From Petaurus breviceps papuanus (lineage: Eukaryota > Chordata > Mammalia > Diprotodontia > Petauridae), in assembly GCA_028583685.1 (NCBI GenBank), contig JAMXIF010000003.1, positions 51,532,406 through 51,596,405 of the forward strand: 64,000 nt of DNA. The letters are read 5' to 3'. The stretch's first letter is position 1; each line of letters starts with the position of its first letter. Positions 12,050 to 22,929 of the stretch are shown here, piece by piece. Under the pieces are notes generated by a model. The model saw nothing but the letters and a program-made list of their open reading frames with translations, did not search any database and had not been told where the DNA came from. Both the position numbers and the translations under genes were made by a program.

Positions 12050-12285
12050 GAACCTAACATTTTATTGCTATCAGGAAACCTGGGTTCATTTCCTAACCCT
12101 GACTGATCCTGGACAAGTCACTTAACCTGTCTGAATTTCAGTTTCCCTATTTGTAAAAGGCTATTAAGACCTATAGAACCTACCTTTTGGGATTATTTGG
12201 GATTATTGAAAGACTGAAATGAGATGTTTTAGTGTTTTGTAAACTTGAAATCTGTATATAAATTTCAGTTGTTGCTATGGTTGAT
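12050..12285 (+). mobile_element. MIR-type CORE-SINE
   Basis: In order: CCTGGGTTCATTTCC (B-box region), GGACAAGTCACTTAACC, TTTCAGTTTCCCTATTTGTAAAA and ACTGAAATGAGATG. This is a near-full-length but diverged MIR on the + strand. Part of a second MIR core follows at about 12318-12350. Confidence 0.8.
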
Positions 12286-12499
12286 AATAATAATGATCAT
12301 CTTAATTAACTACTAGGTTAAAGTTTCCTCATCTGTAAAATGATGGCTTGGCACTCCTTCCATATTTGTGATATCTGTTGGATACTGTCTTTAGGAATTC
12401 CTTGAACTAAATATTCTTTTGAATTTGTAGTATCTTTCTCCATTTCCCCAAAGCTGCTTATCTAGACTCCATTGTGGGTAGTAGAAAGCTTATTTAACT

Positions 12500-12583
12500 G
12501 AGATGTAATTGAAAATGAAGCTTGGGATCTTATTTCTGCTCTTTTTATGAATGGCTTTGTGATTTTGAGGAAGACACTTAACT
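12500..12583 (+). mobile_element. MIR-like SINE, 5' half, split by HAL1
   Basis: TTTGTGATTTTGAGGAAGACACTTAACT is the middle of a MIR-type SINE. Its continuation (GGGCCTCAGTTTTTTCATC and onward) resumes at 15646 after the HAL1 element. The junction carries the duplicated target AGACACTTAACT / AGACAGTTAACT. Confidence 0.7.
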
Positions 12584-12968
12584 CGGAGGGTGGAGCCAAG
12601 GTAGCATATTAAAAGCAGGAACCTACTTGAGCACATTCCCCAATGACCTCCAACACTTGTGAAAAATGACTCTAAACAAATTTTAAAGCCACAGAATGAT
12701 AGAGTGAAACAAATTTCCTAATGAAGGCAACCTGGCAAGCCTACAGGAAGGGTCTATTGCACCAGGCTTGGAGCAGAGCGCAGTCCTGCTTGTGCCATAC
12801 TGTCACAGACCTGTGGCACAGAACTGCCAGACCAGACCACAAGGGACTGAATCACTGGCAGCTGTGGCGGTTTCCAGACTTCTCAACCCATAAACCCCAA
12901 AGAGAAAGTAAAAGGTCAGTGAGGAAACTTTGTTGGACCTGAGTGAGAGAAGAGCCTGGTCCAGCCCC

Positions 12969-13232
12969 TTCCTCCAGAGTGGTGGCTATGGCAGCAGCGG
13001 AATGGCTGCTTCCTGAGCTCCAGGCCCACTGATGGTGGGGGGACCAAGCAACTGATTGGAGGGCAATTGCAGGAATCTCTTTGCTGGTGCTGAGGCAGGA
13101 TTCCTCCAGAGTGGTGGCTATGGCAGCAGCAGAATGGCTGCTTCCTGAGCTCCAGGCCCACTGATGGTGGGGGGACCAAGCAACTGATTGGAGGGCAATT
13201 GCAGGAATCTCTTTGCTGGTGCTGAGGTAGGA
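12969..13232 (+). repeat. 132-bp tandem duplication in the HAL1 5'UTR
   Basis: Two adjacent copies (12969-13100 and 13101-13232) begin TTCCTCCAGAGTGGTGGC and end near GGTGCTGAGG. By eye they differ at only two positions (GCAGCGG versus GCAGCAG, and GAGGCAGGA versus GAGGTAGGA). The region lies upstream of ORF1, where L1-type promoters sit. Other HAL1 copies in the window show no such doubling. Confidence 0.93.
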
Positions 13233-13487
13233 TTCTCTTGCTTTACCCTGCTTGAATCTGGCTTGCAGTCTTGGGTGACAATCCTGGGGTGAGGAGGAGT
13301 GCTGGTGTAGCATAGCTTGTGACTGCTGTGGGAAGGGAGTCCTCCTCATAGTTCTGAGGCAGGTGCCTAGAAGTAGCTCTGACAACAACTATGCAAAACC
13401 TCAAAAATTTGGAACAAAGCACTCTCCACTCTGGAAGCAGGGTTCTGCTGTGGAAAGAGCTCAGACATCAAGTAATTGTTTGGGAAA

Positions 13488-14573
13488 ATGAGCAAACAGA
13501 GGAAAAGAAATCAAACTATAGAATATTTCTTTGGTGACAAAGAAGATCAAAACATAGAACCAAAAGAAGACAACAAAATCAAAACTCCTGCATCAAAAGA
13601 CTCCAAGAAAAATATTAATTGGTCACAGGCTTTGGAGGAGCTCAAGAAGGATTGTGAAAATCAAGTAAGAGAAGTAGAGGAAAAATTGGGAAGAGAAATG
13701 AGAGTAATGCAAGAAAATCATGAAAAATGAGTCAACAGATTGCTAAAGGAGACCCCAGAAATACTGAAGAAAATAACAGCTTAAAAAATAGATTAACTCA
13801 AATGGCAAAAGAAGTTCAAAAAGCCAATGAGTAGAAAAATACCTTAAAAAGCATAGTTGACCAAATGAAAAAGGAGGTCCAAAAGCTCAGTGAAGAAAAT
13901 AATTCCTTCAAAATTAAATTGGAGCAAATAGAAGCTAATGACTTTATGAGAAATGAAGATATTACAAAGCAGATCCAAAAGAATGAAAAAATAGAAGACA
14001 TTGTGAAATATTTCACTGGAAAAACCACTGACCTGGAAAATAGATCCAGGAGAGTTAATTTAAAAATTATTCGACTACCTGAAAGCCATGATCAAAAAAA
14101 AGAGCCTAGACATTAACTTTCAAGAAATCATCAGGGAAAACTGCCCTGATATTCTAGAACCAGAGGATAAAGCAGAAATTGAAACATTTCACTGATCACC
14201 TCTTTAAAAAGATCCCAAAAGGAAAACTCCTAGGAATATTATAGCCAAATTCCAGAGTTTCCAGGTCAAGGAGAAAATACTGCAAGCTGTCAGTCAGGAA
14301 TAAACAATTTGAGTATTGTGGAAACACAATCAAGATAACACAAGATCTGCAGCTTCTATGTTAAGGGATCAAAGGGCTTGGAATATGATATTCCAGAGGT
14401 CACAGGAGCTAGGCTTAAAATCAAGAATCACCTACTAAGCAAAACCAAGTATAATACTTCAGGGGGAAATATGGATATTCAATGAAATAGAGGACTTTCA
14501 AGCATTTTTGATGAAAAAACCAGAGCTGAACAGAAAATTTGACTTTCAAATACAAGAAGCAAGAAAAGCATGA
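13488..14573 (+). pseudogene. HAL1 ORF1p (L1 ORF1-like RNA-binding protein), decayed
   Basis: This is the chaperone-like RNA-binding protein of L1 elements, which trimerises through a coiled coil and coats element RNA. The start is MSKQRKRNQ at 13488. A Lys/Glu-rich coiled-coil region follows (heptads with EELKKDCENQVREVEEKLGR), then the RRM signature DLENRSRRVNLKIIRLPES near 14030-14085, then the C-terminal domain ending ELNRKFDFQIQEARKA before a stop at 14573. A stop near 13728 and further frame breaks make it non-functional. There is no evidence that it is a host gene. Confidence 0.88.
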
Positions 14574-14693
14574 AAAGGTAAACAGGAAAGAAAATCATAA
14601 GGAACTTACTGAATTTCAACTTTATATTCCTACATGGAAAAACAATATTTGTAACTCATGAGACTTTTCTCCATATTTGGAGTGTTGAAGAGA

Positions 14694-14815
14694 GCATATG
14701 TATGTGTGTATATATGTATGTATATTCATATATACATGTATAGGTGAGTTTATGTGGGTATATATGTGTTTGTGCATATATATATATATGTATATATATA
14801 CACACACATACATAG
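14694..14815. repeat. TATG/TATA microsatellite in HAL1 3'UTR
   Basis: Imperfect TATGTATGTGTGTATATATG units just after ORF1. They are equivalent in position to tracts in the other HAL1 copies. Confidence 0.85.
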
Positions 14816-15645
14816 ACAGAGGCCACAGGGGTGAGTTGAATATGAAGGGATGATATCCAAAAAAAATAGAATTAAGAGGTGAGAGAGTAATATATTGAGA
14901 GAAGAAGGGAAACAGATAGAATGGGGTAAATTATCTCACATAAAAGAGGCAAGAAAAAGCTATTACAATGGAGAAGTACAGGGAGGTGAAAGGGAATGCA
15001 TCAACCTTACTCTCATTGGACTTGGCTTAAGGAGGGAATAACATACATACTCAATTGGGTATCTTATCCTACAGGAAAGTAGGGGGGAAGGGGATAAGAG
15101 GGGGAGCGATGATAGAAGGGAGGGCAGATTGGGGTAGAAGGTAGTTAGAAACAAACACTTTGGAAAAGGGACAGGGTCAAAGAAAATAGAATAAATGGGG
15201 GGCAGGATAGGATGGAGGGAAGTATAGTTAGTCTTTCACAATATGACTACTGTGGAAATGTTTTACATAACTACACATGTCTAACCTATATTGAATTGCT
15301 TGTCTTCCCAATGGGGGTGGGTGAAGAGGGAAGAAAGGAGAGAATCTATAACTCAAAGTTTTAAGAGTAAATGTTAAAAAAATTGTTTTTACATGCTACC
15401 GGGAAATATACAGGCACTGAGGTATAGAAATCCATCTTGCCCTACAAGAAAGTAAGGGGGAAAGGCTTAAGGGGGAATGAGAAGGATATAAGAGAGGGCA
15501 CACTGGAGGAAGGGGTATTTACTATGCTTGCCATCTTGGGATGGGGGTAGGGGAGAGATGGGGAGAAAATTTGTAACTCAAAATCTTGTGGAAATGAATG
15601 CTGAAAATGAGAAATAAATAAATAAATTCTTGGGGGGGTGGGGAG

Positions 15646-15745
15646 AGACAGTTAACTACTGTGGGCCTCAGTTTTTTCATCAGTATAATGAGTTTGTTGA
15701 ATTTGGGCTTTAAAGTCCCTTTGTATCTCTGCTAGTTTGTGATTC
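15646..15745 (+). mobile_element. MIR-like SINE, 3' half, split by HAL1
   Basis: GTTAACTACTGTGGGCCTCAGTTTTTTCATC followed by an AATGAG core and TTTAAAGTCCCTTTG is the 3' half of the SINE interrupted at 12583. The SINE is therefore older than the HAL1 insertion. Confidence 0.7.
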
Positions 15746-16004
15746 AATGCTTTTTAAGATTTTCACTCTTTTCTACTCATGAATTTACTAGTTTCCTCAC
15801 AGATCACCCAGTTTGTTCCTTGTTCCATATTCCAGTTTTGAAAACTCATCTGAGTAGTACTACTTTTCCATATATCAATCATATTAATAATCCAAGGACT
15901 TATCATTTTTTTTGTTGCTGTTATTGTTGGGAGTAGAAGAGAACTTTTTTCCCTCTAATATGGAATGTAATTCATTTGTACTCATAGTCTTTAGAAATGA
16001 CTGA

Positions 16005-16090
16005 ATCTGAGAGATTGGCTTGCCTACAGTCACAGAGCTAGAATCAAAGGTGAGATTTGTACCTAGACCTTTCTCATTACAATTCCTTCA
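16005..16090 (-). mobile_element. MIR fragment, antisense
   Basis: GATTGGCTTGCCTACAGTCACAGAGCTAG then GAGATTTGTACCTAG is the complement of a MIR head and core. It is short and diverged. Confidence 0.55.
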
Positions 16091-16204
16091 TTCTGGCACC
16101 CTACCCCATTTAGATGGAGATAAAAGGACAGTAAAATTCCTTTTAATCTCATGTCTTATGCAAGTATTACCTTTTTCTTGGCATCATTATCACTTCAAAT
16201 TTTA

Positions 16205-16670
16205 TATTCCAAAGATTCTCAGCTTTGGAAGGGACCTCACTGGCTATCTAGTCCAACCTGTATTTGAACAGTATACCTCTATGATGTTCCAACAAGTTGT
16301 CATCCAACTAGTGTTTGAAGATCTCCAGTGGCAGGGAGTGCGTTAGTTCCCAAGATAGTCCCATCTGTTTTTTTTTAATACTTCTAATCATGTAAATTTT
16401 TACTTACCTCAAGCCTAAATTTATTTCTCTGCACCTTTGACTCAATTGTTTATTGTTTTCTGTCATCTGGAGTAAAGCATCACAGGTCTACTCCATCTTC
16501 TATGTGGCAGCCTCTCAAATACTTGAAATATACTTTCAAATACTACACCCACCCCCAATCCTTCCTATTCTCTAGGTTAAACATCAGTAATTTTTCAACC
16601 AATCTTCATTTATATTTTATTTCATCTTCTCCAGCCTTCTGTTACCTTTAGTCCACAGAGATGTGCAAAG
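16205..16670 (-). mobile_element. L3/CR1-type LINE 3' end, antisense
   Basis: GGAAGGGACCTCACTGGCTATCTAGTCCAACC, then GTTTGAAGATCTCCAGTGGCAGGG, then CTCAAATACTTGAA and CTCTAGGTTAAACATC follow the reverse complement of the conserved L3/CR1 ORF2 end. All frames are interrupted. Confidence 0.8.
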
Positions 16671-17154
16671 AAGGATGTTTTTCTTTTTGCTGTAGGCATT
16701 GAATCCGTGTTGCCCAATAATTGCTGGAAAATGTCAGGATTTGGATTGATGATTAAAAACATAATCTCTCATGGACCACCATTGTTTCTGCTAGCCCTGT
16801 AACTTGTATATTTTTCTTCTAGACAAGAATATAGTATTCTCAAATACCTATAGAGACTACAAGTTAGTTATATTGTAGATATTTCCTTATCTTCCAAATT
16901 CTCTTGCTCTATTTGTATTGTAAATTATTTTAGAAGATGCACTGCATACTGAATCCTGAGTAAAAATCTTTCCATTAATTACTCAGAATAAACCTTTCTG
17001 GTTATTAGAATCTCTGTTCACCATTCACTGACTTCTTTGTCATCTTATAGAGTTGCTTAGGGATTTTTGAATAGAAAGTGTAAAATAGAGAAGGAAATTA
17101 TTCTTCTCAACACCCTTCAGTGACTGTGTCTTTGAAAGATCTCATACGAGAGGG

Positions 17155-17203
17155 AGATGATGATGATGATAATAATAATGGTTGTGATGATGATGAAGCA
17201 TTA
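17155..17203. repeat. GAT/AAT trinucleotide repeat
   Basis: GATGATGATGATGATAATAATAATGG followed by further GATGATGATG. It is a simple repeat in intron; read as protein it would give an Asp/Asn run, which is meaningless here. Confidence 0.9.
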
Positions 17204-17214
17204 TTTTTTTTAAT

Positions 17215-18822
17215 TAAAAGTGCTGTAAATATTTATATACATACCAGTCCTTTTCCCTTTTCTTTAATCTCTTTGAGATACAGACCTAGTAGTAGTATTG
17301 CTGGGTGAAAAGGTATGCACAGTTTTTGTTTGTTTTAATATTTGGGCATCATTCCTAATTGCTCTGCAGAATAATTGGATTCTTTCACAAGTCCACCAGC
17401 AGTGTATTAGTGTCACAATTCTTTCGCATCTCGTATACCATTTGTCCTTTTCCTTTTCTGTTATGTTAGCCAATCTAATAGGTGTGAGGTAGTATCTCAG
17501 AGTTATTTTAATTTGTATTTCTTTAATCAGTAGTGATTTAGAGCATTTTTCCCTGTGATTATTGATTAATTAATTAATTGATTCCTGTTCATATTCTTTG
17601 ACATTTATCAACTAGGGAATGGCTCTTATATTTATAAATTCGGCTTAGTTTTCTATATGTTTTAGAAATGAGGCCTTCATCAGAGAAACTTATGGCAATT
17701 TCTCCCCCCCCACACACCATTTTCCTGTGTTCCTTCTAATTTCAGTAGCTTTAGTTTTGTTTCAGAAGCATTAAAGCTTTTTTTTTAATTTCATGTAATC
17801 AAAATTATTTATTTTACTTGCCATAATCTCCACTATTTCTTGTTTGGTCATAAATTCTTCCCTTATACCTCAGTTTGACGGGTACATTTTTCCATGCTTC
17901 CCTAATATGCTCATGCTGTTATTGCCCTCTATATCTAAATAATTTATCCACTTTGACCTTGTCTTGGCATATGGTATGAGATGTTGATCTATGCCTAATT
18001 TCTGCCAAATTACTTTCCAGTTTTCCCAGCAATTTTTGTCAAATGTTGAGTTCTCACCCTGAAACCTTGGGTCTTTGGGGTTATCAAATACTATATTACT
18101 CTGGTTATTTACTTCTATGTATTATGTACTTAGTGTATTCCACTGATCCACCAATCTACTTCTTCACCAGTACTAGATTGTTTTGATGATTCTCTAAGTA
18201 TGTCATCATATTATCTGCAAAGAGTGATAGGTTTGATTCCTCGTTGCTAATTTATTCCTTCAAATTCTTTTTCCTCTCTTACTGTTATACCTAGCATTTC
18301 TAGTACAATATTGACTAAAAGTGGTGATAATAGATATCCTTGCTTCAATCTTGATACTATTGGAAAAGCTTCCAGTTTATCCCTGTTATAGATACTGCTT
18401 ACTTTTGGTTTTAAATAGATACTACCTATCTTTTTTAAAAAGTTGATTCCTGTGCATCCTAGTGTTTTTAATATGAATGGGTGTTATATTTTTTCTCTGG
18501 CTTTTTTACCACGTGATTATTATTGTTTTGATATGGTTAATTATATTGATAGTTTTCCTAATATCGAATCATTTTTGTTGTTTTGACATGGTCAATTATA
18601 TTGATAGTTTTCCTAATATTGAATTAGCCCTGCCTGGATTCCTGGTATAAATCCCACCTGGTCATGATGTATCATCTTTGTGTTATATTGCTGTAAGTTT
18701 TTGCATCAGTATTCATTAAGGAATGTTTGTCTATAGTTTTTTTTCTGTTTTTGCTCACCCCGGTTTAGGTATCAAAATCATATTTGTGTTATTAAAGGAA
18801 TTTGGTTATATGTCTTTTTTTT
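17215..18822 (-). mobile_element. L1 ORF2 fragment, antisense
   Basis: The reverse complement follows L1 ORF2 from the reverse transcriptase to the C-terminal region. The + strand runs from AGTATTGCTGGGTGAAAAGG (ORF2 end) through CTAATAGGTGTGAGGTAGTATCTCAGAG near 17476-17505 and a SSLTKVDKLFRY-like area near 17930, to GGATTCCTGGTATAAATCCCACCTGGTCATG near 18637 and GGTATCAAAATCATA near 18770. These blocks are classic in any mammalian L1. A HAL1 3' end abuts it at 18826. Confidence 0.9.
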
Positions 18823-18825
18823 TTT

Positions 18826-19453
18826 GCTATTTTAATTAATTTATTTTTAGTTTTCAACATTCACTTTCACATTTCCACAATTTCTCCTCTCCTCCTACCC
18901 CAAGACAGCATGCATTCTGATTACCACTTCCCCCGGTCTGCGTTCCCTTCTATCACTACCCCTCTCTTTTCTAATTCCCTTCCCTTCTATTTTCCTGTAA
19001 GGCAAGATAGATTTTTATACCCCGTTGCCTATATATATTATTTCCCAATTGTATGTAAAAACAACTTTCAGCATTTATTCATAAAACTTTGAGTTCCACA
19101 TTCTCCCCCTTCTTCCCTCGCCACCCACCCTCATTGAGAAGACAAGCAATTTGATATGTTATACATGTGCAGTCATGCAAAACACTTCCATAACTCTCAT
19201 GTTGTAAAATATTAACTATATTTCCCTACATCCTATCCCACTCCCTATTTATTGTGTTCTCTTCTTTGACCCTCTCCCTCCCCAAAAGTGTTTGCGTTTG
19301 AATACTCCCTCCTTCCTTTTGCCTTGCCTTCTGTCATCCCTCCACCACCACCTTCTACCTCTCCCTTTCTCCTCCCAGTTCAATCCTCTCCCCCCCTTAA
19401 TTTTATTTTTTTAAATATCATCCCTTCATATTCAACTCATACTGTGTCCTTTG

Positions 19454-19484
<31 letters not shown>

Positions 19485-19583
19485 GGTCCCTCCAACTACC
19501 CTAGTATTGAGAAAGGTCTCGAGTTACAAATATGATCTTTCCATGTAGGAATGTAAATAGTTCAACTTCAATAAGTTCCTTAT
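18826..19583 (-). mobile_element. HAL1 antisense copy, 3' part (first piece, split by a second HAL1)
   Basis: The T-rich start with TTAATTTATTTTTAGTTTTCAACATTC is the reverse complement of the HAL1 terminus (AAATAAATTAATT...). The usual C-rich 3'UTR complement follows, with a CA microsatellite at 19457-19484. It breaks at 19583 and resumes at 22328/22340 after a complete + strand HAL1. The duplicated target is TAAGTTCCTTAT (19572-19583) / TAGGTTCCTTAT (22328-22339). Confidence 0.9.
19457..19484. repeat. (CA)n microsatellite
   Basis: Fourteen CA units lie within the antisense HAL1 3'UTR, at the position where other copies carry TATG-type repeats. Confidence 0.95.
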
Positions 19584-22327
19584 GGGGGGGTGGAGCCAAG
19601 GTGGTAGAGTAGAAGCAGGACCTCCACGCCTCTGGCTTCCACCTTCCCCAATCCATGCAAAAAGGGGACTCTGAACAAACTTTAGAGCTGTAGAACCGAC
19701 AAAATGACACAGAGAAGCTAAACTCCCGCTGAGGACAGCCTGGCAGGTCAGCAGGAATAGTCCAGCGCAGCGCTTTGGGAGCCCAGCCCAGGCCCATGTG
19801 AGCCAGAGGTTTTAGCCCCAGGGTGGGCCTGACCAGCCCCTGGCTGGAAAAGGACAAAGTGAGAATTCAGTGCAGACTGGACTTTGGGACCCAGTAGGTG
19901 GGAGTGCATTTTTGCACTTTTGCCCACAGGGTGAGAAGGCGCTGAGACGCCCTGCACAGCCAGCGCCACATGGCAGCTTCAGCTCCTGGCCTGCAGAGTG
20001 TAGGCAACCAAGTGGGTAATCGCTCTTCCTTTGACCTGCTTGAATCTGGATTTCAGTCTAGGGTGGAGGTCCTGGGGTGTGTAACCAGCTTGCCAGAGTG
20101 TGTGGAGGCTTCAGGGAGGGCACCCAAATAACACCTCTGGCAGCTGAGAAAACCCCAGCATTTGGGATGAAAGCTCCCCTGTCTGGTGGCAGAGTCCTAC
20201 TGTGGCAAAAGGCCCAGGAGTCAAGTGACTGAGGGGTGACATGACCAGGCAAAGGAAACAAAGCAAACAGAAGATTCCAACATTAGACTCCTATTATGGG
20301 GACAAAAAGAGCAAATCATGGAACAGGAGGAAGACAGTGAAGTCAGAACTCCTGTACCAAAAGCTTCAAAGGAAAATACAAGCTGGTTACAGGTGATAGC
20401 AGACCTTAAGAAGCAGATAAAAAAAGTGGAGGAAAAATTGGGAAGAGAAATGAGAATGATGCAAGAAAATTACGAAATGAGAGTCAACAGCCTGACTGAG
20501 GAAAATAACACCTTAAAAAAAGTCTAACTCAATTGGCAAAAGAAGTTCAAAAAGGCAATGAGGAGAGGAATGCCTTAAAAAGTCAAATTTGCCAGGTGGA
20601 AAAAGAAGCTCAAAAGCTCAATGAGGAGAACCATTCCCTCAGATTTAGAATGGAGCAAAGGGAAGCTAGTGAGTTATGAGAAATCAAGATGATGTTAAAA
20701 CAGATCCAAACAAATGAAAGAATAGAAGGCAATATGAAATATCTCATTGGAAAAACCACCGACCTGGAAAATAGATCCAGGAGAGATAATTTAAAAATTA
20801 TTGGACTACCTGAAAGCCTTCACCAAAGAAAGAACCTAGAAATCATCCTCCAAGAAATTCTCAAGGAAAATTGCCCTGATATTTTAGAACTAGAAGGCAA
20901 AATAGAGGTTGAAAGAATCCACCAATCACCTCCTGAAAAAGATCCCAAAAAGAAAACTTCTGGGAATATTATAGCCAGGTTCCAGAATTCCCAGATTAAG
21001 GAGAGAATATTACAAGCAGCCAGGAAGAAACAATTTGAATATTGTGGAAACACAATCAGCATAACTCAGGATCTGGCAGCTTCTACACTGAGGGATCGAA
21101 GGGCCTGGAATAGGATATTCTGGAGGGCAGAGGAGCTGGGATTTAGACCAAGAATCATCTACCCAGAAAAACTGAGTATCATGTTTCAGGGGAAAATATG
21201 GTCATTCAGTGGAATAGAGGACTTTCAAACATTCTTGCTGAAAAAACCAGAGTTGAATAGAAAATTTGACATTCAGATACAAGAAGCAAGAGAAACTTGA
21301 GAAGATAAACAGGGAAAAGGAATCACAAGCCACTTATCAAAGTTGAACTATTAACATTCCTACATGGAAAAACGATAATTGTAACTGATGAAACTTTTGT
21401 CAGTATAAAAATAGTTGAAGGGAATAGAAATATATATGTCTATATCAGAGGGTATATGGACATATGAATACATATGTGAATGTGTGTATATATGTTTACA
21501 GGTATACATAGATAGAGGGCACAGGACCAAGTTAATAGGAAGGGATGATACTTAAAAGGTGAAATTAAGAGGTGAGAGAGGAATATAATGAGAGGAGATG
21601 GAGAAAGACAGAATGGGGTAAACTATCATATAGAAGAGACAAGGGAAAATGGTTATAATGGAGGGGAAGAATAGGAAGGGAAAAGGTCAACCTTATTCTC
21701 ATTGAATTTGGCTTGGGGAGGAAATGACATACACACTAAATAGGGTATCTCACCCTACAGGAGAATAGGGCAGAAGGGGATGATGGAAGAGAGGGCAGGC
21801 TGGGGGGGAGGGAAGTTGGAAGCACTCACCTTTGTAAAGAGATGGGATCAAAGTAGAGAATAGAACAAGTGGGTGGTGGGACAGGAGGGAGGGAAATATA
21901 GTCAGTCTTTTACCATATATCTTCTATGTTAATGTTTTGCATTAGCTACACATGTACAACCTATACTGAACTGCTTATCTTCCCAGTAAGGGTGGGTGTC
22001 AAGGGAAGAAGGGAATGAATTTGGAATAAAAAGTTTTAATATCCAATATTTAAAATTATATATAATTAAAACTATTTTACATGTAATTGGGAAAGAATAT
22101 ATACAGGCACTGGGGCATAGGGATCTACCATGCCCTACTGGAAAAGTTGAAGGGGATATAGGAGAAGATATGGGAGAGAACAGATTGGAGGAGGGGATAT
22201 CCTGTGGGATTGCTATTTTGGTGTGGTGGGTAGGGGAAAAACAGGGAGAAAATTTGTAACTCAAAATTTGGCAGAAATTAATGATGTAAATCAGAAGTTA
22301 ATAAAGCATTTGAAAAATGAAAAAAAA
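19584..22327 (+). mobile_element. HAL1 element, full length, inserted into an antisense HAL1
   Basis: It begins with G-rich sequence and TGGAGCCAAGGTGGTAGAGTAGAAGCAGG. It then holds about 650 bases of GC-rich 5'UTR, a decayed ORF1 (20241-21300), and about 1 kb of 3'UTR ending GAAGTTAATAAAGCATTTGAAAAATGAAAAAAA. There is no ORF2. The 12-bp target duplication on both sides and the continuity of the interrupted antisense element show that it arrived later. ORF1 is better preserved here than in the 12584 copy, with 203 uninterrupted codons over the RRM and C-terminal domain. Confidence 0.92.
20241..21300 (+). pseudogene. HAL1 ORF1p, partly open
   Basis: The start MTRQRKQSKQ at 20241 matches the MSKQRKRNQ start of the other copy. 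The N-terminal coiled-coil half has frame breaks, with one intact piece at 20318-20526 containing KKQIKKVEEKLGREMRMMQ. From 20689 to the stop at 21298-21300 the frame is open for 203 codons. This part holds the RRM motif DLENRSRRDNLKIIGLPES, the linker KDPKKKTSGNIIARF, and the C-terminal domain with RDRRAWNRIFW and RIIYPEKLSIMF. These are the recognised Transposase_22/L1 ORF1p blocks. It is a retrotransposon protein fossil, not a host gene. Confidence 0.9.
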
Positions 22328-22339
22328 TAGGTTCCTTAT

Positions 22340-22827
22340 GATTTCTCTTTCCTGTTTACCTTTTCATGCTTCTCTTGGGTCTTGTATTTGAAAGGCAGAT
22401 TTTCTATTCAACTCTGGTCTTTTCAACAAGAATGCTTGAAAGTCCTCTATTTCATTGAATATCCATTTACCCCCTGAAGGATTATACTCATTTTTTCTGG
22501 GTAGATGATTCTTGGTTTTAATCCTAGCCCCTTTGACCTTCGGAATATCATATTCCAAGCCCTCTGATCCTTAATGGTAGAAGCTGCTAAATCTTGTGTT
22601 ACCCTGATTGTGTTTCCACCTACTTGAATTATTTCTTCCTGGCTGCTAGCAATATTTTCTCTTTGTTCTGGGAACTCAGAAATTTGGCTGCAATATTCTT
22701 CGGTGTTTTCCTTTTGGTATCTCTTTCAGGAGATGATCAGTGAATTCTTTCGATTTCTGTTTTCCCTTCTGGTTCTAGAATATCAGGGCAGTTTTCCTTG
22801 ATAATTTTTTACAAGATGATGTCTAGA
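22340..22827 (-). mobile_element. HAL1 antisense copy, ORF1 part (second piece)
   Basis: Translated on the minus strand this gives the ORF1p C-terminus, with NEIEDFQAFLLKRPELNRKSAF near 22390-22460, and further upstream an EFTDHLLKE-like region. It joins the 18826-19583 piece across the nested element. It ends abruptly near 22827, so the original insertion was 5'-truncated within ORF1. Confidence 0.88.
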
Positions 22828-22929
22828 AAAGAGGGAAAACATTGGTCCCTATTCAATAATTAGATATTAATACAAGAGAGAAATAATCATTTCTCTCTTG
22901 AGTGTGCATGTGTACGTATGTATGTATTA

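Larger units (their letters stand above)
12584..15645 (+). mobile_element. HAL1 (half-L1) element, full length, ORF1 only
   Basis: The element starts GGAGGGTGGAGCCAAGGTAG, the usual L1/HAL1 5' end in marsupials. It then has a 5'UTR with a tandem duplication, a decayed ORF1 (13488-14573) and about 1 kb of purine-rich 3'UTR ending in AATAAATAAATAAA. No ORF2 (endonuclease or reverse transcriptase) occurs anywhere; ORF1 passes straight into 3'UTR. The same junction is seen in the 19584-22327 copy and in the split antisense copy. It must therefore have depended on L1 enzymes supplied in trans. It is flanked by a 12-bp target duplication with one mismatch (12572-12583 and 15646-15657). Confidence 0.88.

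Noticed and set aside
12852-13388. A 178-codon minus-strand frame with an internal repeat
   Set aside because: It lies in the HAL1 5'UTR and its repeat is just the 132-bp DNA duplication. There are no homologous protein features.
17120-17308. Frame with an Asp/Asn run as a possible acidic protein
   Set aside because: The run comes from a GAT/AAT simple repeat next to an antisense L1.
20689-21300. The 203-codon ORF1p frame as a domesticated host gene
   Set aside because: The N-terminal half has frame breaks, the element has intact transposon ends and a target duplication, and no promoter or splice context suggests host use.
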